Shown here: positions 1-10,313 of the stretch, piece after piece
How the letters are laid out: each line of letters starts with the position of its first letter
How positions within the stretch are numbered: position 1 is the first letter of the stretch
Source of the DNA: Shinisaurus crocodilurus
Lineage: Eukaryota; Chordata; Lepidosauria; Squamata; Shinisauridae
Assembly (NCBI GenBank): GCA_021292165.1
Contig: CM037880.1
Span: 145,220,599 to 145,284,598, forward strand
Length of the DNA: 64,000 nucleotides
Reading direction: 5' to 3'
The notes under the pieces: model-generated
The model's input: only the letters and a program-made list of their open reading frames with translations
What the model was told of the DNA's origin: nothing
Database searches by the model: none
Made by a program: the position numbers and the translations under genes

Positions 1-110
1 GTTTTGTTCTTTTTATCTTTTATTGTTCACCACTCTGGAATCAGTTTAGATGTGGTGGTATATAAATGCTATAAATAAATAAATAAATAAATATTTCCCC
101 AGTTGAGAAA
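1..110 (+). repeat. LINE/SINE 3' tail ending in (AAAT)n
   Basis: The window opens in a T-rich segment running into 'ggtggtatataaatgc' and then five 'aaat' units. This is the usual 3' end of squamate L2-type LINEs and of the SINEs that borrow their tail. The body lies outside the window, so the family is inferred from the tail only. Confidence 0.55.
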
Positions 111-240
111 ACAAAGTGCCCTTATGAGCCACTAATAATGATTTACCCCAGTGTAGCTCTCCATGGGAGAGCTGCTACAACCCCACCTTTTCTAAAGCTT
201 AACCTTTGGCTACTAGAATAAGCTCACAGAAGATGGAGGA

Positions 241-715
241 AGTAATTCTCTGGCCCTTAGACAGCGTCTGAGAGGCCCTAAGATATTTTGGATTCCCAGC
301 GCTGAGGTCGGAGACAGTGCTCTGACCCTGAAGGAGGAAATAGGAGCTCCAACCATCTTCCCCCTGCCCCTGTTGCAGCCAACAGAAAGAAACGCACTAG
401 CCGCCTCCCCAAGGTCAGGAACACAACCTTAGAGAGGGGGGGAAAGTGGGGCGTTTCATTGGGTGGGGAGGGGAGGAGACTGGAGAGGCCAGGATAGGAG
501 CTCTCCTGAGGGTCCTCCAGCCTCCTTCCCTCCTCCTCCAAAACACTTTTGCTAGATGGGCAAAAAAGCCTGTCTAGCGAAAATGTTGGGGTGTGAGGAT
601 GGGGGGGGGGAGATTGCCTGTGCCGCTCCTCCTGCCCTGCATAGGATGCTTGTAAGCCTCTGAGTTTGGAGGCTTATGAGCACGGAGGGTGCAACCCATA
701 GGATTGCGTCCTTAA
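241..715. mobile_element. Long MITE, 'gcaatcctat' terminus family, copy 1
   Basis: This segment aligns by eye with 45103-45514: both have 'gattcccagc' followed by a short hyphenated inverted repeat around 'gaggt(c/t)gga', a pyrimidine/purine-rich middle, a '(c)cctccataggatgc'-like block, and a right end close to 'ggattgcg(t/c)cctaa'. The left end of this copy is degraded. No transposase is encoded; the 87-codon minus-strand ORF inside is not conserved in the second copy and is treated as chance. The superfamily is unresolved. Confidence 0.6.
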
Positions 716-799
716 ATAATTTAATATTGGATAGCTTCGTTGAGGTGTTCCTGATTAGTCAAAAGGCAGATCAGGGAATAGGGATTCAACCTGTGTTGG

Positions 800-1165
800 A
801 TGAGGTTACACTCCCACTGAAGACTCAGGTGTCCAGTTTGGGTGTGTGTACTCTTGGATTCAGCCCAGAACCTGGATGCCCAGGTTTCAATGGTGGCCAG
901 GAGTGTGTTTGCACACCTGAGGCTAGTGCACCACCTGAGGCCAGTGTATAAACTGCATCAGTTCCTAGAGTTGTCTGGTCTAGCCATGGTCACACATGCC
1001 TTAGTTATGTTATGTTTGGAAAGTGTTTGGAAACTTCCGATGGTCCAGAATGTTGCAACTAACAAATTTGATATTTGTTGAATTGAATTGAATTTGTCAA
1101 AAAATTGAAGGTTAATGCAGAGAAGACAGAGGTGGTCAGTAAGAATGCCAATCACATTTTTGTTA
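800..1165 (+). pseudogene. L2-type LINE ORF2 fragment (reverse transcriptase C-terminal region)
   Basis: The plus-strand frame at 842-1081 contains 'LDAQVSMVARSVFAHLRL' and, further on, 'LAMVTHALV' and 'VQNVATN'. These match the order and wording of the C-terminal part of L2/CR1-clade ORF2 proteins, where a region ending in 'LVQNAAA' follows the reverse transcriptase catalytic core. About 80 residues survive; the rest of ORF2 is missing or scrambled. A short stretch at 1093-1145 reads like 'LKVNAEKTEVV', a motif that normally lies upstream of this region, so the copy is rearranged as well as truncated. It is a dead retrotransposon, not a host gene. Confidence 0.8.
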
Positions 1166-1769
1166 CTACTGTGTTAGTCGAAACGCAACTTAAATAAAAA
1201 TTATTAATGCAGTACAGAACAAAGAAAATTAGAGTAGTGAACTAGAAAATGTTGTGTTGGAATCTGCAAACGTTGGGTGGTTGCAATCTTATTTTGGAAT
1301 CCCAATCTCTTTTTGTTATTTTTTTTGTTCACATTAATCCACTTTTAAGAATCAAAACTATTAAAGCTTGGATTTGAATGTGAATGGTACTATCTCCTTG
1401 AGAATCCATCCTTATCAGGATTTAGGATTTTACCATGAACCTGACATATTATTGTACATTCTCTTCCCAAACAAGAGAACGGGTAAGAGATTCAGTACTT
1501 CTAACGGGATTTCATCCTGGCTAGGGATAGGATGGATGGTTGCCCAAGTCAGATTCTAGATGAATGGAATCCTGGGTTCCAGCTGAAACAGATACATTTC
1601 CAAAGTGAATCATAGGCCTGCTGCATTCCCACACTCTGGTCCTTTCCCATATATTCGTATGGCTAAAGACCCAATCTATAAAACCTCTGCACCAGAGGAG
1701 AAATCTTCAACATTTTATTGAAACATCCCCAGGAAGCAGCCACCATGGAACATTCTCTTCCAGAGATAT

Positions 1770-1967
1770 CTATGGATGAAGACAGAAAGATGTGCTGGGA
1801 ACTTTATTTCCTTCGTCATCAGCCCCCAAGAATGTCTCTCTGATAACTTTCTTGGTTACAACCAACTCTTCCTTTGACATTTCTTCAATTCCTGCCTTTG
1901 CCATCATGCCCGTCCCAAGAGTGGAAATAGATACTTCAGGAAACTTAACAGCATTATTGGAGTACAT
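1770..1967 (-). other. Hypothetical 65-codon minus-strand ORF, possible terminal exon
   Basis: The minus-strand frame has a balanced composition, including 'KAGIEEMSKEELVVTKKVI', and stops at 1770. About 55 bases past the stop the minus strand reads 'caataaaatgtt', which contains an AATAAA signal, so this could be a terminal exon or a processed pseudogene. Against this, there is no convincing acceptor upstream, no frame continuing beyond it, and the ORF length is within chance. I do not recognise the peptide. A 20-bp tandem duplication (1958-1997) overlaps the 5' end of the ORF. Confidence 0.15.
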
Positions 1968-1997
1968 GTCACTGATTTGGAGTACATGTCAACTGGG
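1958..1997. repeat. 20-bp tandem duplication
   Basis: The unit beginning 'tggagtacatgtca' at 1958 is repeated at 1978 with small differences at the unit ends. It is a simple local duplication. Confidence 0.8.
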
Positions 1998-3111
1998 AGA
2001 GACATAGTTATGCTAGGTGGCTTTTAAAAAAACCTTGAACGTTAAGATATGAGCTACGTTAGAGAATTTCACGTCACTTTCAGATGTGGAGCTATCTTGG
2101 GAAATGAATGGATGTGCATCTCACAAGCATAGATACACAGAAGTTTTATGAAGGCCACAGTAGAATGGAAGGTAAAATGTCTTTAAATAAGTGGCACAAA
2201 AAGTACATTGCAGTGAAATGCAACTAGACTGAAAAAAGAGCAAGACAGAAAATGTAGCTGAAGCTAATGGACAACAAACAACAATCAAATCTACACGCAA
2301 TAAAAGATGTACATTTTTCTGCCAAGGTTCAGCTTCACCTTATAATCCATTATTAATGTTAGAATGCTTAATGAAGACAAGAAAGGTTGGCAGTGTAACT
2401 GAACAACAAAATGGCAAACTTAATTCCAAGCTAATTTCTGATGGCATGATGGCACAGAAAGCTGAACATCATGCTAAATATTTGGGTGGCTTTACAACAA
2501 GTCCAGGTCAAATGGTTCAATAAGAAGAATGGGTATAGTTCAGCTATGCTAGAGGTAGCTTTTACTGAGTTAATATATGGTGTGGAAGATGTTATTTAAA
2601 GAAGGGATGAAACACATCCAGTATTCAAAGCTCCAATTCAAGCACAAATTATCAGACAGGAAAAGACTGAGTATACTAGCACTTTTAATGGGCAATTGGA
2701 GAACGTTGTCAAATTAAATCTGCACCCTGAACACTGCTTGCGGTAGTGAATATTATTCTTTATGGAACATGCATAAAAAAATGATGGCATTATCACTCAA
2801 CCAGCTTTCACAATATCACAGCTTCTTGTTTTTCTGCAAACAAAATGGTAAGCCAAGTGGAAGCATAGAACAGGCTGACATGCCAGCTCCTTTGCCAGTG
2901 TATTTGGGACGTTAAATATATGGGGAAAGGAAAGGAAAGAAATTGTGCAAAAGTTACATAATCTTGGCCTGTCAATCTCATATGGACTAATGTTGGGAAG
3001 GTTGTATTTTTGTGTGTGCCAAAGGGCAATCTAATTTTTGAGCAAGAAAAGCTTGTCTGAAAGATTCTATGCCTTCACAGGGTGTGATGCTATTTCAACG
3101 TTTAATGCAAC

Positions 3112-3135
3112 AGTGTGTGTGTGTGTGTGGGGGGG
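3112..3135. repeat. (GT)n followed by a G run
   Basis: About nine GT units lead into a seven-base G run. Simple repeat. Confidence 0.9.
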
Positions 3136-3446
3136 TGAATCATGAAAGACATGGACAAGCATTGATCAGATTACAGTAGCATTTGATTCATTTTCAGGCC
3201 CACAGAGTTCAATCTGCAGTGACACCTGATTCATTCTCAAGCAAGCAGTCTGTCATCCATCAGCACTGCCCCACAATTTTGGCGATGTATACAAGCCAAA
3301 AAAATGGGCAAGAAAGGATGTAAAAAAATAAAAATCCACTGCCACCTGTGGTGTGGCATTAAAGCGACATATTAGTGATACGCTATCCTGATTTGACCCC
3401 AAAAATTACAGAATGAGTGGAGTGTGCTCAAAAGCTTCACACGCAT

Positions 3447-3477
<31 letters not shown>
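3447..3477. repeat. (CA)n microsatellite
   Basis: A pure CA run of about 15 units. It creates a spurious (TH)n reading frame. Confidence 0.95.
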
Positions 3478-3481
<4 letters not shown>

Positions 3482-3540
3482 CTGTCACCCTTCCTCCCTA
3501 TCTCTCGTACCTTCTCACTGCTGCATTAGCTGCTGCTCGG

Positions 3541-3790
3541 CGGCAGCTGTGGTGGGAAGAGCAGTGGTTGGTAGCTCCAGTGTCAGTGGGGTGGCGAATC
3601 CACTCCAGGTTTTAGTCTGAGCTGTAAAGGAGCTATCCATGGTGCCGAACCTACTTCAGGGATAGGGATATCCGCACCATGGATAGCTCCTTTAAAGTTC
3701 AGCCCAAAGCCCAAAGTGGAAACACCACCCCACTGACATTGGACTCACCAGCCCCCACTAGCAAGGAGGTCTCTTTCTCTCTGCTGAACA
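3541..3790. mobile_element. Foldback element, long inverted repeat around a ~30-nt spacer
   Basis: Bases 3571-3644 are close to the reverse complement of about 3675-3750: 'gagctatccatggtgc' at 3629 pairs with 'gcaccatggatagctc' at 3676, and 'cagtgtcagtggggtgg' at 3578 pairs with 'ccaccccactgacattgg' further out. Identity decays outward, and the flanks near 3520 and 3790 are only weakly complementary. This suits a foldback MITE whose ends are lost. No target duplication was found. Confidence 0.6.
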
Positions 3791-3999
3791 TGACACTGGG
3801 TGGGAAGTCCCTTTCTCTTCTCCCTTTGCGGCAATCACTGCATGTGTGTCCTCTCTGGCAACTGAAACACGGCTAGGACCTCTCAGCACAAATCATGCCC
3901 ACAACTGCTGAATGCAGTCTGGGGGCTTTCGTGCCATCACTCCCCGCCCCCCCTTCCCACTTAGTCTTAATGTCCAGCTCTTTAGAATTCAGCCCAGCA

Positions 4000-5428
4000 C
4001 TACACTTTAGGGTAGAAAGGTAATAATGTTTTGAATAAATGCCAGGAGCATGACACCATCCTCCTTCTCATATACGATACAGAAAAGTTTAGATCCAAAA
4101 AAAGGGAGGGTTTTGTTTTTTTTAAAGTCCACAATTTTATGTAGCCGACCTATTGTATGCTGTGCATTTTCCAGGATGGCTCCACTTCTGAAACGTATAA
4201 TCTGCAACTGATAGCCATCTATAACTGCCCCTGGGCCCATCCAGCTTCTTCCTCTGCCTCCCCACCCCCTGCCGGAGTCTAATCCTTAAATCAAATCAGG
4301 CTGTGGGAGGGGGATCTTCATCTACCACTCCCTAGAAACTAGACAGAACTTAGGCAGCAAAGGGACAGGCTCTACTGACCAGCATCCAGGATGGAGGAGA
4401 TCCTGGAAAAACATGTGCAAGATTGACAACCCCTCATGCCTCCGACAGTGGCTTTCTAGACAGCAGGGTGGCAGGAAAAATATCCCCCGTGGAGCCAACT
4501 GGGGAACACCTTCGTCTGCTACATAAGTGACTGTCATGGAGCCTGCAAGGGAACAGAAGCCCACCTGGAACAAGTTCACAGACAAAGCGGCCAGGAACAT
4601 CCTGGTGATAGAGTGGGCTTTCCTCACTGTCTGAGCAACAGTGGACACAGGCTGGATCCTGCATCTGTTGGACGACAGCCTATGAGGAGCAAGACAGAGC
4701 AAGGGAGGAAACAGCATAGCACAAGCAATAACCTGCAGGTGTAACACACGCCATTCATGGAGCCGCAGGCCGCTGTCCCTTACTCACTTGTGTGGGGTGC
4801 TCTGTCCTGGCACTCCAGTTATGGGGTGAGGTGTGACTTACCTGTATGCTTCCCCTGTGTGTGTGAGAGAGGGGAGGTGACGGAAGGGAGGGCAGGGTGA
4901 AGAGTGCTGCTGAGCGGACAAAGAGTGTTAAGAGCAATGCAGTTCAGACAACACACAATTTCCCTGACAACATGTGTCCCCACTATACTCTCGTGGGTGC
5001 TTTGTCGCTGTACTTCCAGTGATTGGAGTGGAGTGGCGCAGAGGTTGCTGTTGGGTGTTCGTGACTGGATTCCCAAGGCAAGGCAGCTGTTAGGACTCTA
5101 GGAGACAATGTGATAGCAAAGTGCCCACCTTTCCAAGTATGCTCAGAAGGCAAGCGTTCATCCCGTTCAGTGCAAAGTGCTCCCTTCTGTGTACAAAGTT
5201 TGCTTTCCTGTGGTTTCCCATTGCCAGGGTTCCTGTGACATGAGGCCAGAGGATTATAGCCCCATGCCATATTTGTCTCTGTTGTCTGAGTTATTGTCTC
5301 CCTGTGTGGGGTTTATATAATGGGGGGTGTGCATGTGTGCATGCTGTGATTGGGTACTGAGTTACATCTACACCAAAGTCTAAGTACTGTCATTTCAGGG
5401 TGGGCATGGTGGAAGTAGAGAAGCAACC
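4000..5428. other. Unique DNA without recognised features
   Basis: Moderately GC-rich. The longest ORF here (minus strand 4322-4747, 141 codons) is rich in Leu, Cys and Pro, has no recognisable domain and overlaps others on the same strand, so it is treated as chance. Two segments (about 4790-4850 and 4970-5090) share wording such as 'gtg(g)gtgct(c/t)tgtc', which may be a decayed duplication. Confidence 0.4.
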
Positions 5429-5439
5429 TTTTAAAAAAC

Positions 5440-5680
5440 TATTTATTTATTTATTATATTTATATCCCACCTTGTTCCTGCAAGGAACCCAAGGCAGCTT
5501 ACATAATCCTGCTCCTCCTCCTCCTCTCCATTTTATCCTCTCAACAACCCTATGAGGTAGGTTAGGCTGAGAGTCAGTGACTGGCAAAGTCACCCAGTGA
5601 GCTTCATGGCTGAGTGGGGACTAGAACCCAGATCTCCCAAGTTCCAGTCCAACACTCTAACCACTATGCCACACTGGCTC
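5440..5680 (-). mobile_element. tRNA-derived SINE (squamate type), full length
   Basis: Read on the minus strand, the element starts at a tRNA-like head with an A box ('tggttagagtgttgga') and a B-box region ('gggttctagtcc'), continues through a body with 'gttgagaggataaaatgg', and ends in a 'gatataaatataataaataaataaat' type tail. Flanking 'ttttaaa' at 5429-5435 and 5681-5687 is the apparent target-site duplication. The A and B boxes form an internal RNA polymerase III promoter. It is a retroposon, not a tRNA gene: there is no acceptor stem and the tail is LINE-like. Confidence 0.88.
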
Positions 5681-5689
5681 TTTTAAAGG

Positions 5690-7100
5690 ATTTTCCCCAT
5701 CCCATTTGCTCTAATGGGCATGAAATTACTAATGACAGCCCCTGGTCTTGCGTAACTTTGCACTGTGCACTGACAGGGCTTATGATGTGGTATAGTAGGG
5801 ACCTTCCCACACCCTGCCCATGGAACACTCTTTTTCCAGGTATGCTGCAGACATAATTTGGCTGATGGAGCATTTCCATGGGTGAAGGATAATCACCGAG
5901 GACCAAAAGGGGTTCTGTCAATGAATGTCGCTTTCTACAGGAATAGCTCCCTCTCCCCCAGTGGAAAGACATTTCTGCTAGTTCCTAAGTCCCTCAGCCA
6001 GTGGATCTTGGCCATAGGATTGCTCACTAAGGCTCATTGTGCCAATATAAAGGTTCTCTAGCAGTAGTAGATCTAGCACAGGCTTCCACAATTTCTCTCT
6101 TCTCTTTGTCTTCTCTCTGCCTTCAGCGCTTCCCAAGACAGAGTTGCAATGGAAGGCAAGGAAGGTTCTTCATACAATGTCTAAGTATTTCTCCATTGTT
6201 CTGGGGCAATCCCAAGCAGTGGGTCCAGCTGCATATCTTGTGTCATCTCAACAGACAAAAGAAGATTGATCTTCTTCAGTCCTACAGCATAAAGATGAAT
6301 GTGAGGATATGACCTCACAGAAAAGGTCACACTCATTGGATAGTGCCTACCTACTTTGATGAAAAAGGCACAAAGAGCTATTGGTGACAATCTAGTGAAC
6401 AGGCAAAAAAAGGTTAATACAAGGTTTCTAATTATATCTCTAAAAAGAATATATATACATACATACATATATATCATACCTTCATATTCATTTATAAAGA
6501 TAATGTTATCTAACCTACATTTTTTAAAGATAATGTTCAAGGTGGCTTGCTGAAAAACTAATGATAGATAAAGCAATATTTAATGCCCAGCACAGCATTT
6601 TTGCATTTTCTGAAAGTCACACGTATTTGTCTTTCCATCATGCAGTAATGAATCCCTTCTGCAATTGGCTCTTCTCATTCTGTTACTCACAATCCCCAGC
6701 AATTCCCTCTCCCGCCTTAAATGTCTCAGTCTCCCATCAGTTCCAGACAAATGCTCTGCCAGCCGAGGAGCAGCTGCACTACCTCAAGCCAGAGTTTCCT
6801 TTAGCTGTTACCCATAATTCCTTAAAGTGGACAAAAGATCTCCGAAACACACACAGAGACACACCACAGGAGAATCGTTCAAAGGAATAGAGCGCATCTA
6901 TTCCGTCAAAACATTCTGTAGTATCTCCGCATAATGTTTCATGGCATATGACAGGAAGGAGATGACACGTCAAATCACCAGTCAAAAATACAACCCTCTC
7001 AAGTATAACTTTGCCATTGTAGGGAGAAAAAAACCCAAACCTTTGCATGATTTCTATAGTTGTAAACATACCCAAAATGGAATAAGAAGAAAACCAGTTT
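5690..7100. other. Unique DNA without recognised features
   Basis: AT-rich sequence with a short (AT)/(ATAC) patch near 6450-6475. Short ORFs on both strands (for example minus 6779-7219) run into the adjacent MITE and show no domain. Nothing else was seen. Confidence 0.4.
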
Positions 7101-7238
7101 AAGGGCGCAATCCTATGCGTGTTTAGACAGAAAAAAGTCCTACAACTCCCTACATTCCCCAGCCAGCATGGCTGGCTGGGGAATGCTGGCAGTTGTAGAA
7201 CTTTTTTCTGTCTAAACACGCTTAGGATTGTGCCCTTA
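7101..7238. mobile_element. Palindromic hairpin MITE, 'gcaatcctat' family
   Basis: The 138-bp element is one near-perfect inverted repeat. Its outer ends are 'gggcgcaatcctatgcg' and the reverse complement of 'aagcctaatcctaacacg'-like sequence; the arms contain 'gacagaaaaaagtcctac', and the centre is 'ccagcatggctgg' with almost no loop. As RNA it would form a single long stem of about 65 bp. Two relatives lie at 16489-16564 and 18632-18768. Confidence 0.85.
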
Positions 7239-7748
7239 GTTAAGCACTGTGAAACTTATAGGGTTGGATCCAGACTTTATCATACTTAAAGTACCCTTAT
7301 GTCCCATTAATTTCAGTTGGCCTACTAAATCTGGGTCCAATCCATCACCTTCTCAGATTTTATCCCAAAACTGTATTCCCACTTTGTGGAAGGCCCTTTC
7401 AAATGTTACACCATTTTGTGATTGTGTTGGCTTCTTCTCAGCTCTTTCTTTTCTAATGTTCTTTAAACTGTTGTTGTTGTTGTTGCTTTAAAATATCCTT
7501 AACAAAAATATACCTTGGATAAAATATTTGTAAGGGTTAAGCAAAGAGGTGCATTTTGGAGCAAAAGTACACTATTAGTCCAGGCATCAGACAATGACAT
7601 GATGACATGCTGACATAGATCGAATGTGGGGGAATATGGGCTCTTCATTATTCCTGAGAAACGTTTCTAGGCCTCTTTTTAAAGAACCAAGTGCAGGATT
7701 CCTCAAGTCTTTATCCACTACACATCTTTATGCACACACAGCCATATG

Positions 7749-7751
<3 letters not shown>

Positions 7752-7782
<31 letters not shown>
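7752..7782. repeat. (CA)n microsatellite
   Basis: Fifteen or so uninterrupted CA units. Confidence 0.95.
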
Positions 7783-7785
<3 letters not shown>

Positions 7786-7789
7786 TTTA

Positions 7790-9215
7790 AGTTAGTTTTT
7801 AGTAGCGGCTGCCCCATAAGAAATACTATTCAACAGAGCCGGTGCCTGTCACCGCTTCCCATCACATGCCTGGTAATTAAACTCTGACTGATTTATTGAC
7901 TGACAGCCAACAAATCCCAACCCAGTTTTTATGATATACATACTTCCCCCGGCTAAATTCACTCAAACAACAGCCCAGTTGAAAGGGAAGGGTAAGGCCA
8001 GGGAGAGAGAAAAGAGGGGCAAAAGAGTGGCAAAGCAACACACACTTTCAAAATTTGGTCTTAGTAGATGAAGGGAATACATTTTGTTTTTAAAAACAAA
8101 CAAAAGGAATTTAAAAAAAGGAGGGGCCCTGTCAAATGCAACATCTCTTTCAAAGCCAGGCTTCGAAAGGAAGAAGGAGGAAAGAAGTAGTAAACATTAT
8201 TACTTCGGCTTTAAGATTCATTTGAAACGCCTCACGTACAAAAAATCTCTGAAGGGGAAAACAAGACGTGCTTGCAGCTAATATTACAGTCAAGTTCCAA
8301 TTTTACCTAAGGGAAAGCAGCTTTATTAAAAGTCATGACTGAAATTGCGTGACAGGTGCCAATATTCTCCACCCTGACAGATGTGTCAGTTTGCAAATGC
8401 CATTTTCTTGTCAGCAATCCCTAGATGGAGTTGCTCCCATCACCATTTGTCTCTCTTCCAGCTAGATCACACATGCCCGTTGCCTGCCTCCAAGCTGCAC
8501 TGCATTGTTTGATATGTGGAATCTTCACAATGAGACTTATTAAAAGACAGTCCATTATTTTTATTTAGAGCATTTCCAAAACAAGCAGAGCACCGCATGG
8601 AGATAATTTTTTTTAAAATTGTGTGGCAGGTCATCTTCAGGCCAGAGCAACTCAATTTGAAATGCATAAGGAAGCAGTGTCTCTCCCCCCCCCCTCTCAG
8701 CTCATAATGAGGGTGATTTGAGTGACATTTAACCCTTGAATAATGGCTTCGAAAGCTTGTAGTACTGTATTGCTGTATACTAGATACGGGCGCCGTTCAA
8801 ATGAAGGATGGATTCTGCCCCGATTTTTCCTAAATCTTTGTTCCCCATGCGTTCTCTTACTTTGTTACAGGTGGGCTTGCTTGATGCAGCAATAAAATAT
8901 AAAATACTCCTGATCGGCTGTATTTATGGACCCTTTCCCTCCTTCTGCTGGTTTCAAACACAAAAGAAAAATGGTATCTCTCAATCATGCCTGGTATGAG
9001 CAGCAGGTAAAGCTGCAGCCGAGTCCTCTTCGGCTTCTGATGGGAAATAGTTACAGATGAAATGATTCTGTTAATAGAAATTATAATAGAAATGTTTCCT
9101 TCTAAAGGATGCTTGTGTTACCACAAGAGGCCATGACATGATGCGACAAATTTGGGCAAGGGGAACTACAACCTCAACTTAAACCTCACACCAGCAGTTC
9201 TGGGTTTGTTTATTT
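7790..9215. other. Repeat-poor DNA, possible conserved non-coding content at 8330-8760
   Basis: No repeat family recognised. The stretch 8330-8760 has mixed composition, no long ORF, and short motifs such as 'tttgcaaatgcc' (octamer-like). It would be a reasonable place to test for conserved non-coding sequence, but conservation cannot be judged here. A 10-base C run is at about 8686. Confidence 0.3.
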
Positions 9216-9219
9216 AAGG

Positions 9220-9550
9220 CAGGGGTGCAGAACCTTAGGTCTGGGGGGCAAACCCACCCCTCCCATGGTCCCAGTCCAGATGACCATGCCCCCTTCCCCA
9301 GGTCTCACCTCCTGTCCCCTTACCATCGATTGTTCGGTGGTTTCCCAGCTTTCGTGCGGTTTCCCCCCCATTCTAAAAGGTTGAAATGTCTCATAAGGCT
9401 TAGTTGCTGACAGTAAGAGCTGCAAGCTAAAATATTGGCCTTGCCATTTAGCCCTGCGTCTTTTGCCTTTAGCTCCATCCGCTGCTAGAAAGTGGGTCAT
9501 GATAGCTTTTTTTCTGAAATGGAATTTGGCCCTTTGACTGAAAATGGTTC
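9220..9550 (-). mobile_element. hAT-like MITE, 'caggggtg' ends, copy 1 (inverted relative to 40600)
   Basis: The left end is 'caggggtgcagaacctt', a typical hAT terminal repeat. The reverse complement of this segment aligns along most of its length with 40600-40925, including 'ctgggaaaccacc', 'attttagctt' and 'gctcttact'. The right end is worn. The minus-strand ORF inside (9210-9500) is not kept open in the second copy. Non-autonomous. Confidence 0.75.
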
Positions 9551-9644
9551 AAACCCTCTGATTTCAGGTTTATATATACCGTTCCTTCATAATATTTTAT
9601 CCCAGGGTGCTTTAGAACGTAAGATGAGGGAAGGGTAACATAAT

Positions 9645-10313
9645 CAGGGATGGGGACTCGGACTCAAGGACTCAACTCGTGAGTCGGACTGAGTCCCCCC
9701 TCTGACTCGAGTCACACTCGAGTCCCATTATTTTTAATGGGACTTGAGACTCGACTCGGGACTCGATGCCAAGGACTCCGTCACCGCCGCCCGCACGCCA
9801 CCGCCGTGCAATGGCAAGGCAGCATGCAATGGCGAGGCGTCAGTGGTGGTGAGGTGAGCGGCGGCAGGCGGGCGGCGGTGAGGCGGTGTGCAATGGCGAG
9901 GCGGCGGCGGTGGTGGTGAGGTGAACGGCAGCGTGGACGGCGGCAAGGCGGCGGTGGCGACTCGAGCGGCGCAGAGAACACTACGCGCTGCTCAGAAGAG
10001 CGAGCCGCGGAGAACTACGAGCCCAGGGAGGGCTCGTAATACATCCCTGCCGGCGCCGACGGTAAGTGGTGGCACCGGCGGCCCATGGAGGGAGCGGGAG
10101 GGTCTCCACGGGAGGAAGGGCAGTTCTTCTTCCTCTCGCGGAGACCCTCCCGCTCCCTCCATGGGCCACCGCTTTGGGAGTGACTCGGGACTCAGGACTC
10201 GAGTCACCATTTTGGGCCTCGGCCCCTCGGACTCGAGACTCGACTCGAGACTTGGGTCCAAAGACTCATGACTCGACTCGTGACTCGAGGCCAAGGACTC
10301 TTCAACATCCCTG
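9645..10313. mobile_element. GACTCG-rich foldback hAT-like element
   Basis: The 669-bp element starts 'cagggatggggactcgg' and ends with 'catccctg', the inverted terminal match. Both subterminal zones (9653-9775 and 10185-10305) are packed with GACTCG/CGAGTC hexamers in both orientations, a pattern expected of transposase-binding repeats. The centre (9780-10180) is CpG-rich with GGC/GGT triplet runs and a strong hairpin. Flanks 'aacataat' and 'aaaaccat' match at only five of eight positions, so the hAT assignment rests on the termini. ORFs inside are low-complexity (Arg/Gly/Pro) and appear on several frames at once, so I call none. Confidence 0.75.
10080..10167. other. 88-nt near-perfect hairpin inside the GACTCG element
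   Basis: Bases 10080-10107 are the exact reverse complement of 10140-10167 (28 bp). After one mismatch (10108/10139) the stem continues inward for another 12 pairs, three of them G-T in DNA letters, to a six-base loop at 10121-10126. The stem is therefore about 41 bp with one mismatch. It resembles a cruciform or pre-miRNA-sized hairpin; whether it is transcribed is unknown. Confidence 0.85.

Larger units (their letters stand above)
1170..3110. other. Mostly unique AT-rich DNA; possible decayed coding stretch at 2200-2760
   Basis: No family-level repeat was recognised. From about 2200 to 2760 the plus strand shows long open runs in neighbouring frames broken by single stops and shifts (for example 'MAQKAEHHAKYLGGFTTSP' near 2450, and an open run after a stop at 2597 to 2746). 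This could be an old processed pseudogene or transposon ORF, or chance. I do not recognise the protein. Confidence 0.3.

Noticed and set aside
2505..2560. Cold-shock-domain-like peptide 'VKWFNKKNGY' in one frame
   Set aside because: Only about ten residues resemble the family. The sequence on either side does not, so chance similarity is more likely.
3417..3620. ORF with (TH)n run
   Set aside because: It is translated from the (CA)n microsatellite.
4322..4747. 141-codon minus-strand ORF
   Set aside because: No domain, no upstream or downstream exons or signals seen, and another ORF overlaps on the same strand. Treated as chance.
9734..10271. Overlapping Arg/Gly/Pro-rich ORFs on several frames
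   Set aside because: They come from the CpG-rich triplet runs and GACTCG arrays of a non-coding transposon.
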